Part shown: positions 45,308 to 53,951 of the stretch, one piece after another
Layout: every line of letters starts with the position of its first letter
Position numbering within the stretch: position 1 is the first letter of the stretch
DNA from: Gemmiger sp. An50
Lineage (GTDB): Bacteria; Bacillota; Clostridia; Oscillospirales; Ruminococcaceae
Direction: 5' to 3'
DNA: 64,000 nt
NCBI RefSeq assembly: GCF_002161595.1
Contig: NZ_NFID01000019.1
Coordinates: 16,930 to 80,929 of the forward strand
Position numbers and translations under genes: made by a program
The notes under the pieces: generated by a model
The model's database searches: none
What the model was told of the DNA's origin: nothing
The model's input: only the letters and a program-made list of their open reading frames with translations

Positions 45308-47740
45308 TCACAGCAAGTCCACTTCGATGCCGCACCGCTCCAGAATGGGCAGCACCTGTTCCGGCTTGGAGGACATGAGGGTAATATGTTTGAGATTGGG
45401 GAACTGGCGCAGTTCTGCCTCCGTAATGGTGTTAAGATCAAAAGCTCCATCCTCGCCATCCCAGAACGGACAGAGCTGGGTATAAATCTCGCTGCCGCCA
45501 TCCATCTCGATTTCTGTGACCGACCGGGCCAGCCGCTCCGGGATCTGGTATTTCTCCAGCCACTTCCGAATCTCCGGGATGGGTTCATACCCTTCCGCGT
45601 CAATGTCGATCTTGCGCCGGCTATATTCTCTGGCAAACTCATGGGCATCCAGTTTAGGCGCCAGTAAGCCTTTCTCGTACATCAGGACTTCCATGACCGC
45701 GAGCTTGAAGTTGAAGGTATCAAAGTGCAACACTGGTTCCGTCGGTTTGGATAACTTGTATTTCTGTGCTTTCGCCGCCTTTTGCTCCGGCTCTTTCCAG
45801 CTGATCTGTACCATGGCGGAGAGGGCCTCCAGCTTTACTTTCTGCGCTGACTGCTCCTCCGGAACAGGCCCCGGCAAGCGGGTATAAACGGTAAAGCCGC
45901 CTAATTTGAGGGTATGGGCAAATCCGGCGAAATCCTTCCAGCCGGCCTCCCGGTAGTCCCTGGATCCAATCCAAACCGCTCCGTCAAATGTCTGCCGGAC
46001 CGCATACTCTCCCTGCGCCGCTACCCGGACACCAAGGGTTTTGATGGTCTGCTCATCTTCATCCAACCAGCCCTGGAGTCCAAGTTCGTCCCACAAAGCA
46101 AGTGCCTGGGTATAGGGGCTCTCCCTGTCTGTAATGGGGCTTTTCCGTGTTCCATTTTGCAGGACAATGCGGGCGGACCCCAGCTTTTCCGCAAGTTGCG
46201 ACAGGGTAAACGGCGGCGTAAATACCGATCCCAGAATAGTCAGGCTGTCTTTTTTGAGAATGATTTTTCGCTCCGTGGTCTTGGGCGGAAGAAAGATTGG
46301 CAGATTCGGGTACACTTCTTTGTACTCTCGCCATTCCAGCTTTTTGGGCTTGTTTGCCGTCCGAAGGAAACCCCAGAAGTCGATGGGATAACGAAACACC
46401 GGCCCAACCCTATCCCGCCGGGTGACGATCACCACCGTGCCATCGGTGAGTATTCCAATGTGCTGCATTTTCTCCCCGCCGAACATTCCCGGACGGATAC
46501 GCAGCACTTCACGGGTGTTCCTATTGATAAGCTGGGCAAAGTCATCGGAGAGGATCTCGCCGTTCCCCTGCACCAGCAGCCAGTCCCCGGTAAACCAGCG
46601 CAGTTTCAGTCCCTCGCCCATTCCGGGCAGCGGGGCAATGCGGCACCGCCCGGTGTCCATGTCCAGTTCCAGCAGGCATTCTTCCATTCTCCCCTTGCCG
46701 CTGACTGCGTGGATCATGGTAATGCGGCCTGTGCCGGGAACGGGAACGGCCTCGGAGAGATGGTCGTATCCATTCAGAGAGAAGGTGTGTTTTGTTACCT
46801 TGCCGTTTTCCCATCGGTAAATCTGCCCCTTGTACCACTCGTTGGAAAAGTAGACCCGGCCCAGACCGTCTGTCACGATGCCACAATGGTATTTGGTGCT
46901 CCATCCATCTTCCGGCAGGGGCCAGTTTTTCACATCCTGACAGGTGCCCCGGTCGGTGAGTTCAATCCGTGTGGCGTTGGTGGGATCGCCCACCCAGAGG
47001 GAATGGTCAGCCCAGCACAGGGTCCGGGGCGGACCGTCATATCCAACGGGGGACGGTTCGGCCCAGTTGAGCGTGGCTGGATTCTTGCTCAGTAATGCCC
47101 GGCCAATCGTCCCGCTGCCAGTGGCTCTGGACGCGGCATAAAGTTCATGTTTCGTGGAATAGGTAAGGCACCCAAAGTGCGGCAAGCTGTGGGAGCGGAT
47201 TACTTGCGGCGGACGGTAGCGCAGATCGGCCACACAGCCGTTTTTCCATTCTTCTGCATCCTGGTTTTTCCATTCGCCCGCCGCAAAATCACCCGCCAGG
47301 GAGTTGAAGAAATAATCGTACTCATCCTGAAGTATGTACTCCTCGCAGGGCATCAGCTTCCCAGGGTCCTGCTCCTTGGCATGGTCGCCCCATTTTCGCC
47401 CTTGCTGTTTCATCAGGTGGCAATATTGCCCCTGCTTTTTGCAGTAGCGTTCCCATTCGCTGCGTTCTTCTTCTGGGATCAAGGCAAACAGATACTCGTC
47501 CTCATCGTCCAGGTTATACAACGCCCAGCCGAAGGCAGAGAGTTCCTGCCCCAAGGCCGCCGCTCCTTTTTCATGGGGCAATTTCATATATTGGATGCCG
47601 ATGGCGTCAAAGCGTTCATCCAGCAGCGCCGGGACCTGTGCGCCCCATTTTTCTCGAAGCTCCGCCAGAGTGTCCTGTACGGCTCCGTCAAATTTCAGAA
47701 TGTCCAGCGCATCCTCTATGATTTGTTTGAACTCTGCCAT
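45308..47740 (-). CDS. Large multi-domain polyimmunity-type protein with DUF6892 C-terminus
   Basis: 810 residues, cytosolic. N-terminal domain about 1-165 (GWALYNLDDEDEYLFALIPEEERSEWERYCKKQGQ) resembles DUF6630-type modules. About 180-480 is a beta-propeller-like region (LYWADHSLWVGDP-type blades, GIVTDGLGRVYFSNEW, GILTDGTVVIVTRRDR). C-terminal about 670-810 is DUF6892: FDTFNFKLAVMEVLMYEKGLL, IDIDAEGYEPIPEIRKWL, EMDGGSEIYTQLCPFWDGEDGAFDL. Such fused modules are described as polyimmunity proteins. Start follows GGGGAAACGACCG. Confidence 0.75.
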   Translation of the reverse strand: MAEFKQIIEDALDILKFDGAVQDTLAELREKWGAQVPALLDERFDAIGIQYMKLPHEKGAAALGQELSAFGWALYNLDDEDEYLFALIPEEERSEWERYCKKQGQYCHLMKQQGRKWGDHAKEQDPGKLMPCEEYILQDEYDYFFNSLAGDFAAGEWKNQDAEEWKNGCVADLRYRPPQVIRSHSLPHFGCLTYSTKHELYAASRATGSGTIGRALLSKNPATLNWAEPSPVGYDGPPRTLCWADHSLWVGDPTNATRIELTDRGTCQDVKNWPLPEDGWSTKYHCGIVTDGLGRVYFSNEWYKGQIYRWENGKVTKHTFSLNGYDHLSEAVPVPGTGRITMIHAVSGKGRMEECLLELDMDTGRCRIAPLPGMGEGLKLRWFTGDWLLVQGNGEILSDDFAQLINRNTREVLRIRPGMFGGEKMQHIGILTDGTVVIVTRRDRVGPVFRYPIDFWGFLRTANKPKKLEWREYKEVYPNLPIFLPPKTTERKIILKKDSLTILGSVFTPPFTLSQLAEKLGSARIVLQNGTRKSPITDRESPYTQALALWDELGLQGWLDEDEQTIKTLGVRVAAQGEYAVRQTFDGAVWIGSRDYREAGWKDFAGFAHTLKLGGFTVYTRLPGPVPEEQSAQKVKLEALSAMVQISWKEPEQKAAKAQKYKLSKPTEPVLHFDTFNFKLAVMEVLMYEKGLLAPKLDAHEFAREYSRRKIDIDAEGYEPIPEIRKWLEKYQIPERLARSVTEIEMDGGSEIYTQLCPFWDGEDGAFDLNTITEAELRQFPNLKHITLMSSKPEQVLPILERCGIEVDLL

Positions 47741-47806
47741 CGGTCGTTTCCCCTTTTCCCAATTCCCACATCATAGCGACAGCCATGTGGTCAAAGCACT
47801 GAAAAA

Positions 47807-48133
47807 TTACCAGTCCCGTTCCCGGATGGCCTCCTCGGTGTCAATGGGAATGTCAAACCACTCCAGAATGTAGGCAACGGTATCTCCAATACAATCCCTC
47901 GCCACCGTTTCAATCTCGCTGTCGTTTTCGTAAAATTCATCCTGAAGATCGTTGATGCCGCAGACCGCCTTATCCAGCGTGTTCTGTATCACTTCAGTGT
48001 CGGTTTCGCCGCTCTCCAGCAGGTCAATGACTTTTTGAAGTTCATCCTTTACCTTGTCTACCAGAAAAGCAGGATAATAATCATCCTGATACATCTCGTC
48101 CAGTAATTTATAATCGGGATCAAAGGTTTTCAT
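47807..48133 (-). CDS. DUF5713 family protein
   Basis: 108 residues from the ATG at 48133 (GGAGGAAACAAT). KLLDEMYQDDYYPAFLVDKVKDELQKVIDLLES, INDLQDEFYENDSEIETVARDCIGDTVAYIL and the end ERDW are the DUF5713 pattern. The family is found in immunity clusters of Firmicutes and Bacteroidetes; no enzyme motif. It lies 11 bp behind the DUF6138 remnant and 66 bp before the 810-residue gene. Confidence 0.78.
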   Translation of the reverse strand: MKTFDPDYKLLDEMYQDDYYPAFLVDKVKDELQKVIDLLESGETDTEVIQNTLDKAVCGINDLQDEFYENDSEIETVARDCIGDTVAYILEWFDIPIDTEEAIRERDW

Positions 48134-48144
48134 ATTGTTTCCTC

Positions 48145-48740
48145 CTATCGAAAAATTTCCTGATACCGCTCTCTCAGTTCCACCGGAGCTGCTTCCACCA
48201 CTTTCTGGCCACCCTTGGCGCTGGCTTTGCCCCAGATCACATAGCAGACCGTTTCCCATGCGTATTGCAGCACTTCCTCCGGGCTGGCTTCTGTTTCCTC
48301 GGCGGGTTCCTCGTCATCATCGTCATCCTCGTCGGAGGAAAAACCGCTTGGAACGATCTCGGACAGGTGGCTTTTGGCCTCCAGCAGAGCGTCCAGGCTT
48401 TCTGCATTTGCCATCCACGCGGCATAGTCCTTGGAATACTTCATGTTCTGCATGGACAGCACCCCACGGACAAATACAGGGACGGTATCGGCGGTAAATC
48501 CGAACTGTTTCACATACTCCCGGAGGAATTTTTCCTGTAAGTGGGAGTGCTCATCATCGCAGAGATCGAGATAATCCCATACCAGCTGCCGCCACTCTTG
48601 CCCCAGCATTCCCAGAGCGAACACAGCAAAACTTCCGGGAAGCGCGCACTGCTCATCGCTGAGATTGGTGTACTGCTCATATTGCCGCATGGCAAGCCGG
48701 GCGTACCGTTCCATCAGGGGGTGGAGGCCAGGGTATACTG
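48145..48740 (-). pseudogene. DUF6138 gene, 5' part replaced by a TetR gene
   Basis: Frame VYPGLHPLMERYARLAMRQYEQYTNLSDEQCALPGSFAVFALGMLGQEWRQLVWDYLDLCDDEHSHLQEKF is the C-terminal half of DUF6138, an immunity-cluster family, followed by an Asp/Glu-rich linker and a last helix. Upstream of about 48740 this frame becomes meaningless because the DNA there codes for a TetR protein in another frame. About 60% of the original protein is missing. Confidence 0.75.
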
Positions 48741-49186
48741 TCTGTGGGGAGGCCAAAGATGGAGAGCAGTTTCCCATAAAAACTGACCTGATCCTGTCGG
48801 AAGGCCTGAAAATTCTCCTCGGAAAGGCAACGGCGTACTTGCTGCTCCTCCTCAATGGACAAAACAGCGACTCCGCTTTTGGCACCGTAGCAGCAGTTTT
48901 TCAGGAAGGTCTCCACGCCCGCCCGCCAACTGAGCGTTGGGTCTTTCATCAGCTGACGGGCGTAGTCCAGCAGTCTGGGCTGCTGATATCGCAGGGCGTA
49001 GAGCACCAGTTCCTCCTTGGATGAGAAGAAACTGTAGAAGAAGGTCTTGGAGATCCCCACTTTTTTGCAGAGAACATCAATGCTGCTATGGATCAGCCCC
49101 CGATCCGCGATGCACTGGATCATGGTGACCATCAGGGCTTCCTTCACCTGCGCCCTCTCCTCATCGGAGTACGCCTTTCTTGCCAC
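48735..49186 (-). pseudogene. TetR-family regulator gene fused out of frame to DUF6138
   Basis: GTG at 49186 after AAGGTG. MARKAYSDEERAQVKEALMVTMIQCIADRGLIHSSIDVLCKKVGISKTFFYSFFSSKEEL is a normal TetR HTH. The ligand domain runs to FYGKLLSIFGLPTDSI and then shifts to a short missense tail (PWPPPPDG...) ending at 48677. About 150 codons of TetR remain out of roughly 190-200. A DNA-binding product is possible, and it would be the first gene of the minus-strand array. Confidence 0.75.
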
Positions 49187-49527
49187 AAGCTGTCACCTTC
49201 TCATATAAAGTATAAAATTAAAAAATAGTCTTTATTTGTATTATAGCGAAACTCTATTGAAATGCAAGACTGTTCAAAAAATAACTCCCCCCAGTGCACC
49301 GCACTGAGGGCATAGCAGGCTGCGTTCAAGTATGCCAAAAAGCAGCTATGTGACACCACTTCCCTCGACGCTGTCTCCATACTCCTTTTCCTGTGTTCAC
49401 AGCGCGGCATCCTGCAAAGCGATACTTTCGCCCCCTGTGTTCTGTATTTTAAGTTTCAATTAAGTTTCAGGGAATATGATAATGCTGTTCTCAAGCGAAC
49501 AATCCACAATGAGAAAGGAACCTTCCC
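49187..49527. promoter_or_regulatory. Intergenic region: hsdR relic and OmpR-type box before the lipoprotein gene
   Basis: Bases 49322-49365 are 42/44 identical to 61437-61480 of hsdR, an orphan scrap of a restriction gene. AAGTTTCA is repeated at 49451 and 49462 (11-bp period), immediately upstream of TATGAT (49475-49480). This is the layout of a promoter activated by an OmpR/PhoB-type regulator that replaces the -35 box. Confidence 0.55.
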
Positions 49528-51462
49528 ATGAAAAAGCAGCTACTTGCAATGGTTACCGCCGGTGCACTTCTGCTTTCCGCAACCGCCTGCGGCAAAAGCG
49601 AAAGTGAACAAAGTGTCACGGTCAGCCTTGCAGAACAGACCTTTACCGGCACGGTCAACGCCATCAGTGCCGATGAAATTTCCTTGACCACAGAAGACTC
49701 CGGTACGGTGATCATTCCCCTTTCCCCTGACACCATATTTCAGCAAGGGCAGCCCGGCATGGGCGGTCAGGCTCCCGGTGGCTCTGCTCCCGACGGCGAA
49801 GCTCCGCCGGACGCACCGGACGGTACAATGAGCAATGGCGAAACTCCTCCGGCTGCACCAGACGGCGCAGCCTCCGGCGAGGCGAACGCCCCTGATGTCC
49901 CGAACGGCGCCGCTTCCGGAGGGGAAGAACCTCCCGCTATGCCGGAGAACGGAACAACTTCCGGGCAGACTCCTCCGGAAATGCCGGAAGGCTCGGCCCC
50001 CGCAGACATGACGCAGCCCTCCCTGAGCTATAAGGATATTTCCCAGGGCGATACGGTAACCGTGGAAGTGGGCGATGATGGTATTGCCACATCAGTCACC
50101 CTTTCCGGCGGCGGGCCCGGCGGTGGCGGTATGGGCGGTGGTATGGGTGGCCAGTCCTCTGCACCGGACAGTTATGACGCTGCCAGTGAATATACCGAGG
50201 ATTCCGAGGTTGCCAACAGCCAGCTGTCCTCCACCGGAACCGATGAAAATGCCGTTCTGCTTGCCACAGAGGGCGTGACCGCTCAGCTGAATAATGTGAC
50301 CATCACCCGCCAGTCTGACGACAGCACCGGCGGCGACAGCTCCAGCTTTTACGGCGTGGGTGCTGCAGCTCTGGTGACAGACGGAACACTGGTCATCTCC
50401 GACAGTACCATCACCACCGATGCCGCAGGCGGCGCAGGCGTCTTTTCCTATGGCGACGGTATCGCGTATGTGTCCGACACCTCCATCACCACTGCACAGA
50501 ACACCTCCGGCGGTATCCATGTGGCCGGTGGCGGCACCCTCTACGCCTGGGATCTGAGCGTGGTGACCGAAGGCGAATCCGCCGCGGCCATTCGTTCCGA
50601 CCGGGGCAGCGGTACCATGGTGGTGGATGGTGGCAGCTACACCTCCAACGGCACCGGCTCACCCGCTGTTTACAGCACAGCGGACATCACCATCCACAAC
50701 GCCGCATTGTCCGCCACCGGCTCCGAAGTCATCTGTATTGAAGGACTCAATACCATCCGACTCTTTGACTGCGACCTCTCAGGAAACATGAGCGATCTGG
50801 AGCAAAATGACTGCACCTGGAACGTGATCCTCTACCAGAGCATGTCCGGCGACTCTGAGGTCGGCAACAGCACCTTTGAAATGATGGGCGGCAGCCTTAC
50901 CGCAGAAAACGGCGGTATGTTCTACACCACCAATACCGAATCCACCTTCGTCCTCTCCGGTGTGGACATCACCAACGCCGCCGACAGTGAATTTCTGCTG
51001 CGCTACACCGGAAACGCCAACGACCGCGGCTGGGGAACCGCCGGGGCCAACGGCGCAGACTGTCACTTCACCGGCATCCAACAGACACTGGAGGGTGATA
51101 TCATCTGGGATTCCATCAGCTGCTTGGACTTTTATCTCACGCAGGGCAGCACGCTCACCGGCGCTGTGCTTCAGGATGAAAGCTATGCCGGCAATGGCGG
51201 CGACGGATATGCCACCCTCTATATCGATTCCGACAGCACCTGGGCAGTCACCGGTGACAGCACTCTGACGAATCTTCAGTGTGCAGGAACCATTGTGGAC
51301 ACCGCCGGGAACTCTGTATCAGTCGTGGGAACGGATGGCACCGTCTATGTGACCGGTACCAGTGATTTCACCATTACGGTGGAAACCTATTCCGACAGCG
51401 CGGATCTTTCCGGCGCATCCACCGCAGAAACTTGGAGCGACTACGAAGTGTCACAGTTCTGA
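49528..51462 (+). CDS. Secreted lipoprotein with Pro-rich linker and beta-helix (adhesin-like)
   Basis: 644 residues. Lipoprotein signal MKKQLLAMVTAGALLLSATACGK with lipobox SATAC (Cys21). A short beta domain (TFTGTVNAISADEISLTTEDSGTVIIPL), then a low-complexity linker about 72-165 with about ten copies of a GxxPPxAPDG-like motif, and a Gly/Met-rich hinge (GGGMGGGMGG). From about 215 on there are right-handed beta-helix-like repeats (LVISDSTITTDAAGG; AYVSDTSITTAQNTSGGIHVAGGGTLYA). Surface-exposed; probably binds carbohydrate. Related proteins sit beside CotH/VTC genes in gut Clostridia, which are not found here. ATG after AGAAAGGAACCTTCCC. Confidence 0.8.
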   Translation: MKKQLLAMVTAGALLLSATACGKSESEQSVTVSLAEQTFTGTVNAISADEISLTTEDSGTVIIPLSPDTIFQQGQPGMGGQAPGGSAPDGEAPPDAPDGTMSNGETPPAAPDGAASGEANAPDVPNGAASGGEEPPAMPENGTTSGQTPPEMPEGSAPADMTQPSLSYKDISQGDTVTVEVGDDGIATSVTLSGGGPGGGGMGGGMGGQSSAPDSYDAASEYTEDSEVANSQLSSTGTDENAVLLATEGVTAQLNNVTITRQSDDSTGGDSSSFYGVGAAALVTDGTLVISDSTITTDAAGGAGVFSYGDGIAYVSDTSITTAQNTSGGIHVAGGGTLYAWDLSVVTEGESAAAIRSDRGSGTMVVDGGSYTSNGTGSPAVYSTADITIHNAALSATGSEVICIEGLNTIRLFDCDLSGNMSDLEQNDCTWNVILYQSMSGDSEVGNSTFEMMGGSLTAENGGMFYTTNTESTFVLSGVDITNAADSEFLLRYTGNANDRGWGTAGANGADCHFTGIQQTLEGDIIWDSISCLDFYLTQGSTLTGAVLQDESYAGNGGDGYATLYIDSDSTWAVTGDSTLTNLQCAGTIVDTAGNSVSVVGTDGTVYVTGTSDFTITVETYSDSADLSGASTAETWSDYEVSQF

Positions 51463-51506
51463 TCCCCCCAAACAGAAGCGTTGCGAACACAAAAAGCCCG
51501 GTTTGC

Positions 51507-51560
51507 AAAAAGCTCCCTCCCTTTTCATTCCGCAGGAATGGATCGGGAGGGAGTTTTTCT
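51507..51560 (+). terminator. Terminator of the lipoprotein gene
   Basis: CTCCCTCCC pairs with GGGAGGGAG (51513-51521 with 51545-51553), with an inner ATTCC/GGAAT stem, then TTTTT. Confidence 0.8.
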
Positions 51561-51740
51561 GTTTTGCGCCCTGTTTCTTTTTCTTTTCTGTGCAGCTGCG
51601 TTATGGCTTCATCAACATATATCATCTTGCCCGACCGTATGAACTAAAACGCGGGCAGCATCAATCTTTTTTCAAGAGACAAATTTCAAATGACCGGTTA
51701 CGAAATATCTCTGGGCAGAGCATAGCGTACGAATTGCAAT

Positions 51741-51868
51741 TTCACCATCGATTCCCTCGCCACTGCCAACGATGAACTGAAAGCCGCCGAACGGGCTCTG
51801 AATAAGCAGGTGGTAGGCGAAGGCGCTGTACTGCTGAAACATGCCGACGGTTATCTGCCCACACCCTC
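51741..51868 (+). pseudogene. Short gene scrap, possibly glycoside hydrolase family 3
   Basis: Plus-strand frame TANDELKAAERALNKQVVGEGAVLLKHADGYLP resembles the segment where the second domain of GH3 enzymes begins (EGAVLLKN-type). No start, no continuation. The sequence changes at about 51864. Confidence 0.35.
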
Positions 51869-51869
51869 T

Positions 51870-52150
51870 TCACAATTTTGCAGCCTGCCAGTGGATGCAG
51901 GTTTTTATCCTGTTGGCAATGTATGCCCGGTCCCTTTCGGCATAGAACTTTAGCGGCTCCTCCAGTGCAGCAGTTATTTCGGCAACCGTAAAAGTCCATT
52001 GCAATTGGGGACCGTAGAGGGATCTGGCCGCCCGGACCTGTCGTGTGAATGTTGTGTTCAGCGGCTGCGCCCGCAGCAGCTTCATGTGGGAACGAGGTTC
52101 AATATCCATGGGATAGTCGCGCACATTGGAAAGAAGTCCCGCACCAAAGT
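51870..52150 (-). pseudogene. 3' scrap of an unidentified gene joined to mcrB
   Basis: Minus-strand frame GAGLLSNVRDYPMDIEPRSHMKLLRAQPLNTTFTRQVRAARSLYGPQLQWTFTVAEITAALEE, ending CIHWQAAKL at a stop. It looks like real protein, but I do not recognise it. It begins abruptly where mcrB homology ends, in another frame. Confidence 0.5.
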
Positions 52151-53428
52151 CAAAAATGGGACAGTAAATGCATTTTTATTGATGGTTTCAAATGTGGTTT
52201 CACCAAATTCTATAGATGAGAAAAAGTCTGCAATGCGTTCCTGTGCAGATGTTTCCTTTTCGACGGTCTCCTGGGATTTTTGCGAATTCTCGTAATTCTT
52301 TCTGGCCCGCTCAACAAACCGTTTGAAAATGCCGTCCTTCAACTCAAACCCCATGGAGCCATCCGCATTGATTTTAGGGCGCAGGCCTTCCACAAAATCC
52401 GAATAGTCGTAGCTGGGGTGGAATTGCACGAACTCCACCTGCTCCTTTTGTTCATCCGTGAGCATGGAAAAATCGTCGAAATATCCATCGCTGATGATAT
52501 CAGCGGCGATTTCTCTCGCAAGGTAAGTCTTACCGGTTCCCGGCGCACCACGGAAAATGATGTTTTTGGACTCAATCAGCTTGTCCGAATACGGATTGCG
52601 GTAACCATTGAAAACACGTTCCTTCTCCGATTGCTGCGGAGAGAGAGTTTCTGTGCTGTTTTGCTCAGAGACTTTTTCCTCCTTATCCTGCTTCTCTCGA
52701 TAGGTAAGTACAAATCGGTCACCGGGTTCACCAAACCGCTTCAGACATTCCTGAATAAATACAATGGTAGAGAAAATATTCCAGGAATATATCACGAATT
52801 TGCGATCATTGTCATAACTGTAGGTAAGATACTCAATTGAATTGTGGTATTTTCGATATTCCTCTGCACTTGAAAAAATTCCTCGAATCACTCCACTATC
52901 CGGGCTATACTGACATACCGGAAAATTCTCCTTTTCTTCTACAGACAACGCCCGGATCTGCTTTTCGTAAATCTGGAAAGCCAGCTTTGGCATCGTCTGA
53001 TTGGAGTTTCTTCGCTCACCTTTGGCGTAGTTTCGCTTGATTGTTTGCCCGTTCGCACCTTGAAAATACACACCAAGTGGGACAAAGTTATCTCCCAATC
53101 CTAAGCTGTCTTTGTCAAAGCACTCGTCCGTAGATGTGACTTGTTCAGCTGTGATCGTCAGCTCATACTTTTCCTGGTTGCCGGTAATGGTAAATCCTTT
53201 ATTTTTGAGATAGTTTTTCGCTTCTATCGCATTGTAACCAGAGGTATCAATGGCAACTTCGTTTGCAAGATGGTTTGCAACGGCAATGACATACTTGGGC
53301 GGATAGAATTTTCCGTTCTCGCCCAGCAGGAAATACCGCATACTTTGGTTGTGATGGGGAACGCCGTTTTCATCAATAAATTCAATTGCTTTTAGAATGT
53401 CTTCCCGACTCACCTTTGGAATTGCCAT
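52150..53428 (-). pseudogene. mcrB: mcrB-like gene (methylation-dependent restriction AAA+ GTPase), C-terminally truncated
   Basis: ATG at 53428 with AGGAGGAAACAACA. An N-terminal DNA-recognition region (about 1-270; KAIEFIDENGVPHHNQSMRYFLLGENGKFYPPKYVIAVA, FVPLGVYFQGANGQTIKRNYAKGERRN) precedes the AAA+ core with Walker A FRGAPGTGKTYLAREIA and QFHPSYDYSDFVEGLRP, a McrB signature. The frame breaks near residue 427, before Walker B and the McrB NTxD motif, and ends with missense. No mcrC partner is present. Restriction activity is therefore unlikely. Confidence 0.8.
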
Positions 53429-53951
53429 TGTTGTTTCCTCCTATGTGATTCTGTCTCAAGAATGTTTTCAGCCTTATCAAAAAAGATTGGATGTAACTAC
53501 GTTTTACGATTCATCTTTTTAAGAATAGAAGGTGCAGAATTCATTCTCTTTTTCAACTTGATTAGCGGATAATCATTCACCCTTACTACACATTCGCTTC
53601 GGCCCATAAATGGCTTCTTGCCTTCAAGAAAAGTCCTCACAGAACTCTATAAATTCACCTCTGAAATACCTTTATTATACAATAAAATACACATTTTCAC
53701 TAGAAAAACGCGCTTATTCGTTTTAGTCGCATATACACTTCACAAAGAACCGTTTTCAGCTTCCACCCAATGTGGGTATTCTACCTGTACCTCGGCCTAT
53801 CATAAAGAGTAAAAATTCATTTGTTAATCGAAGCGCGATATATTATAATTAAACTTATAAAAACAATATGGATGAGCCTCTTTTGCGGACATTGCTCATG
53901 GTTCATTCAGTGGGGTTTTACTCCCAGCACAGGAAACGGAGGAACAAACGC
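53429..53951. other. AT-rich intergenic region between mcrB' and the type I R-M operon
   Basis: No gene supported. It carries the mcrB ribosome-binding site at its left end and the hsdM promoter at 53821-53849. Confidence 0.5.
53821..53849 (+). promoter_or_regulatory. Predicted promoter of the type I R-M operon
   Basis: TTGTTA and TATAAT with exactly 17 bp between, 103 bp before the hsdM start. Confidence 0.6.

Noticed and set aside
45914..47095. 393-codon plus-strand frame opposite the 810-residue protein
   Set aside because: No ribosome-binding site or recognisable domain; the minus-strand gene has DUF6892 and operon spacing.
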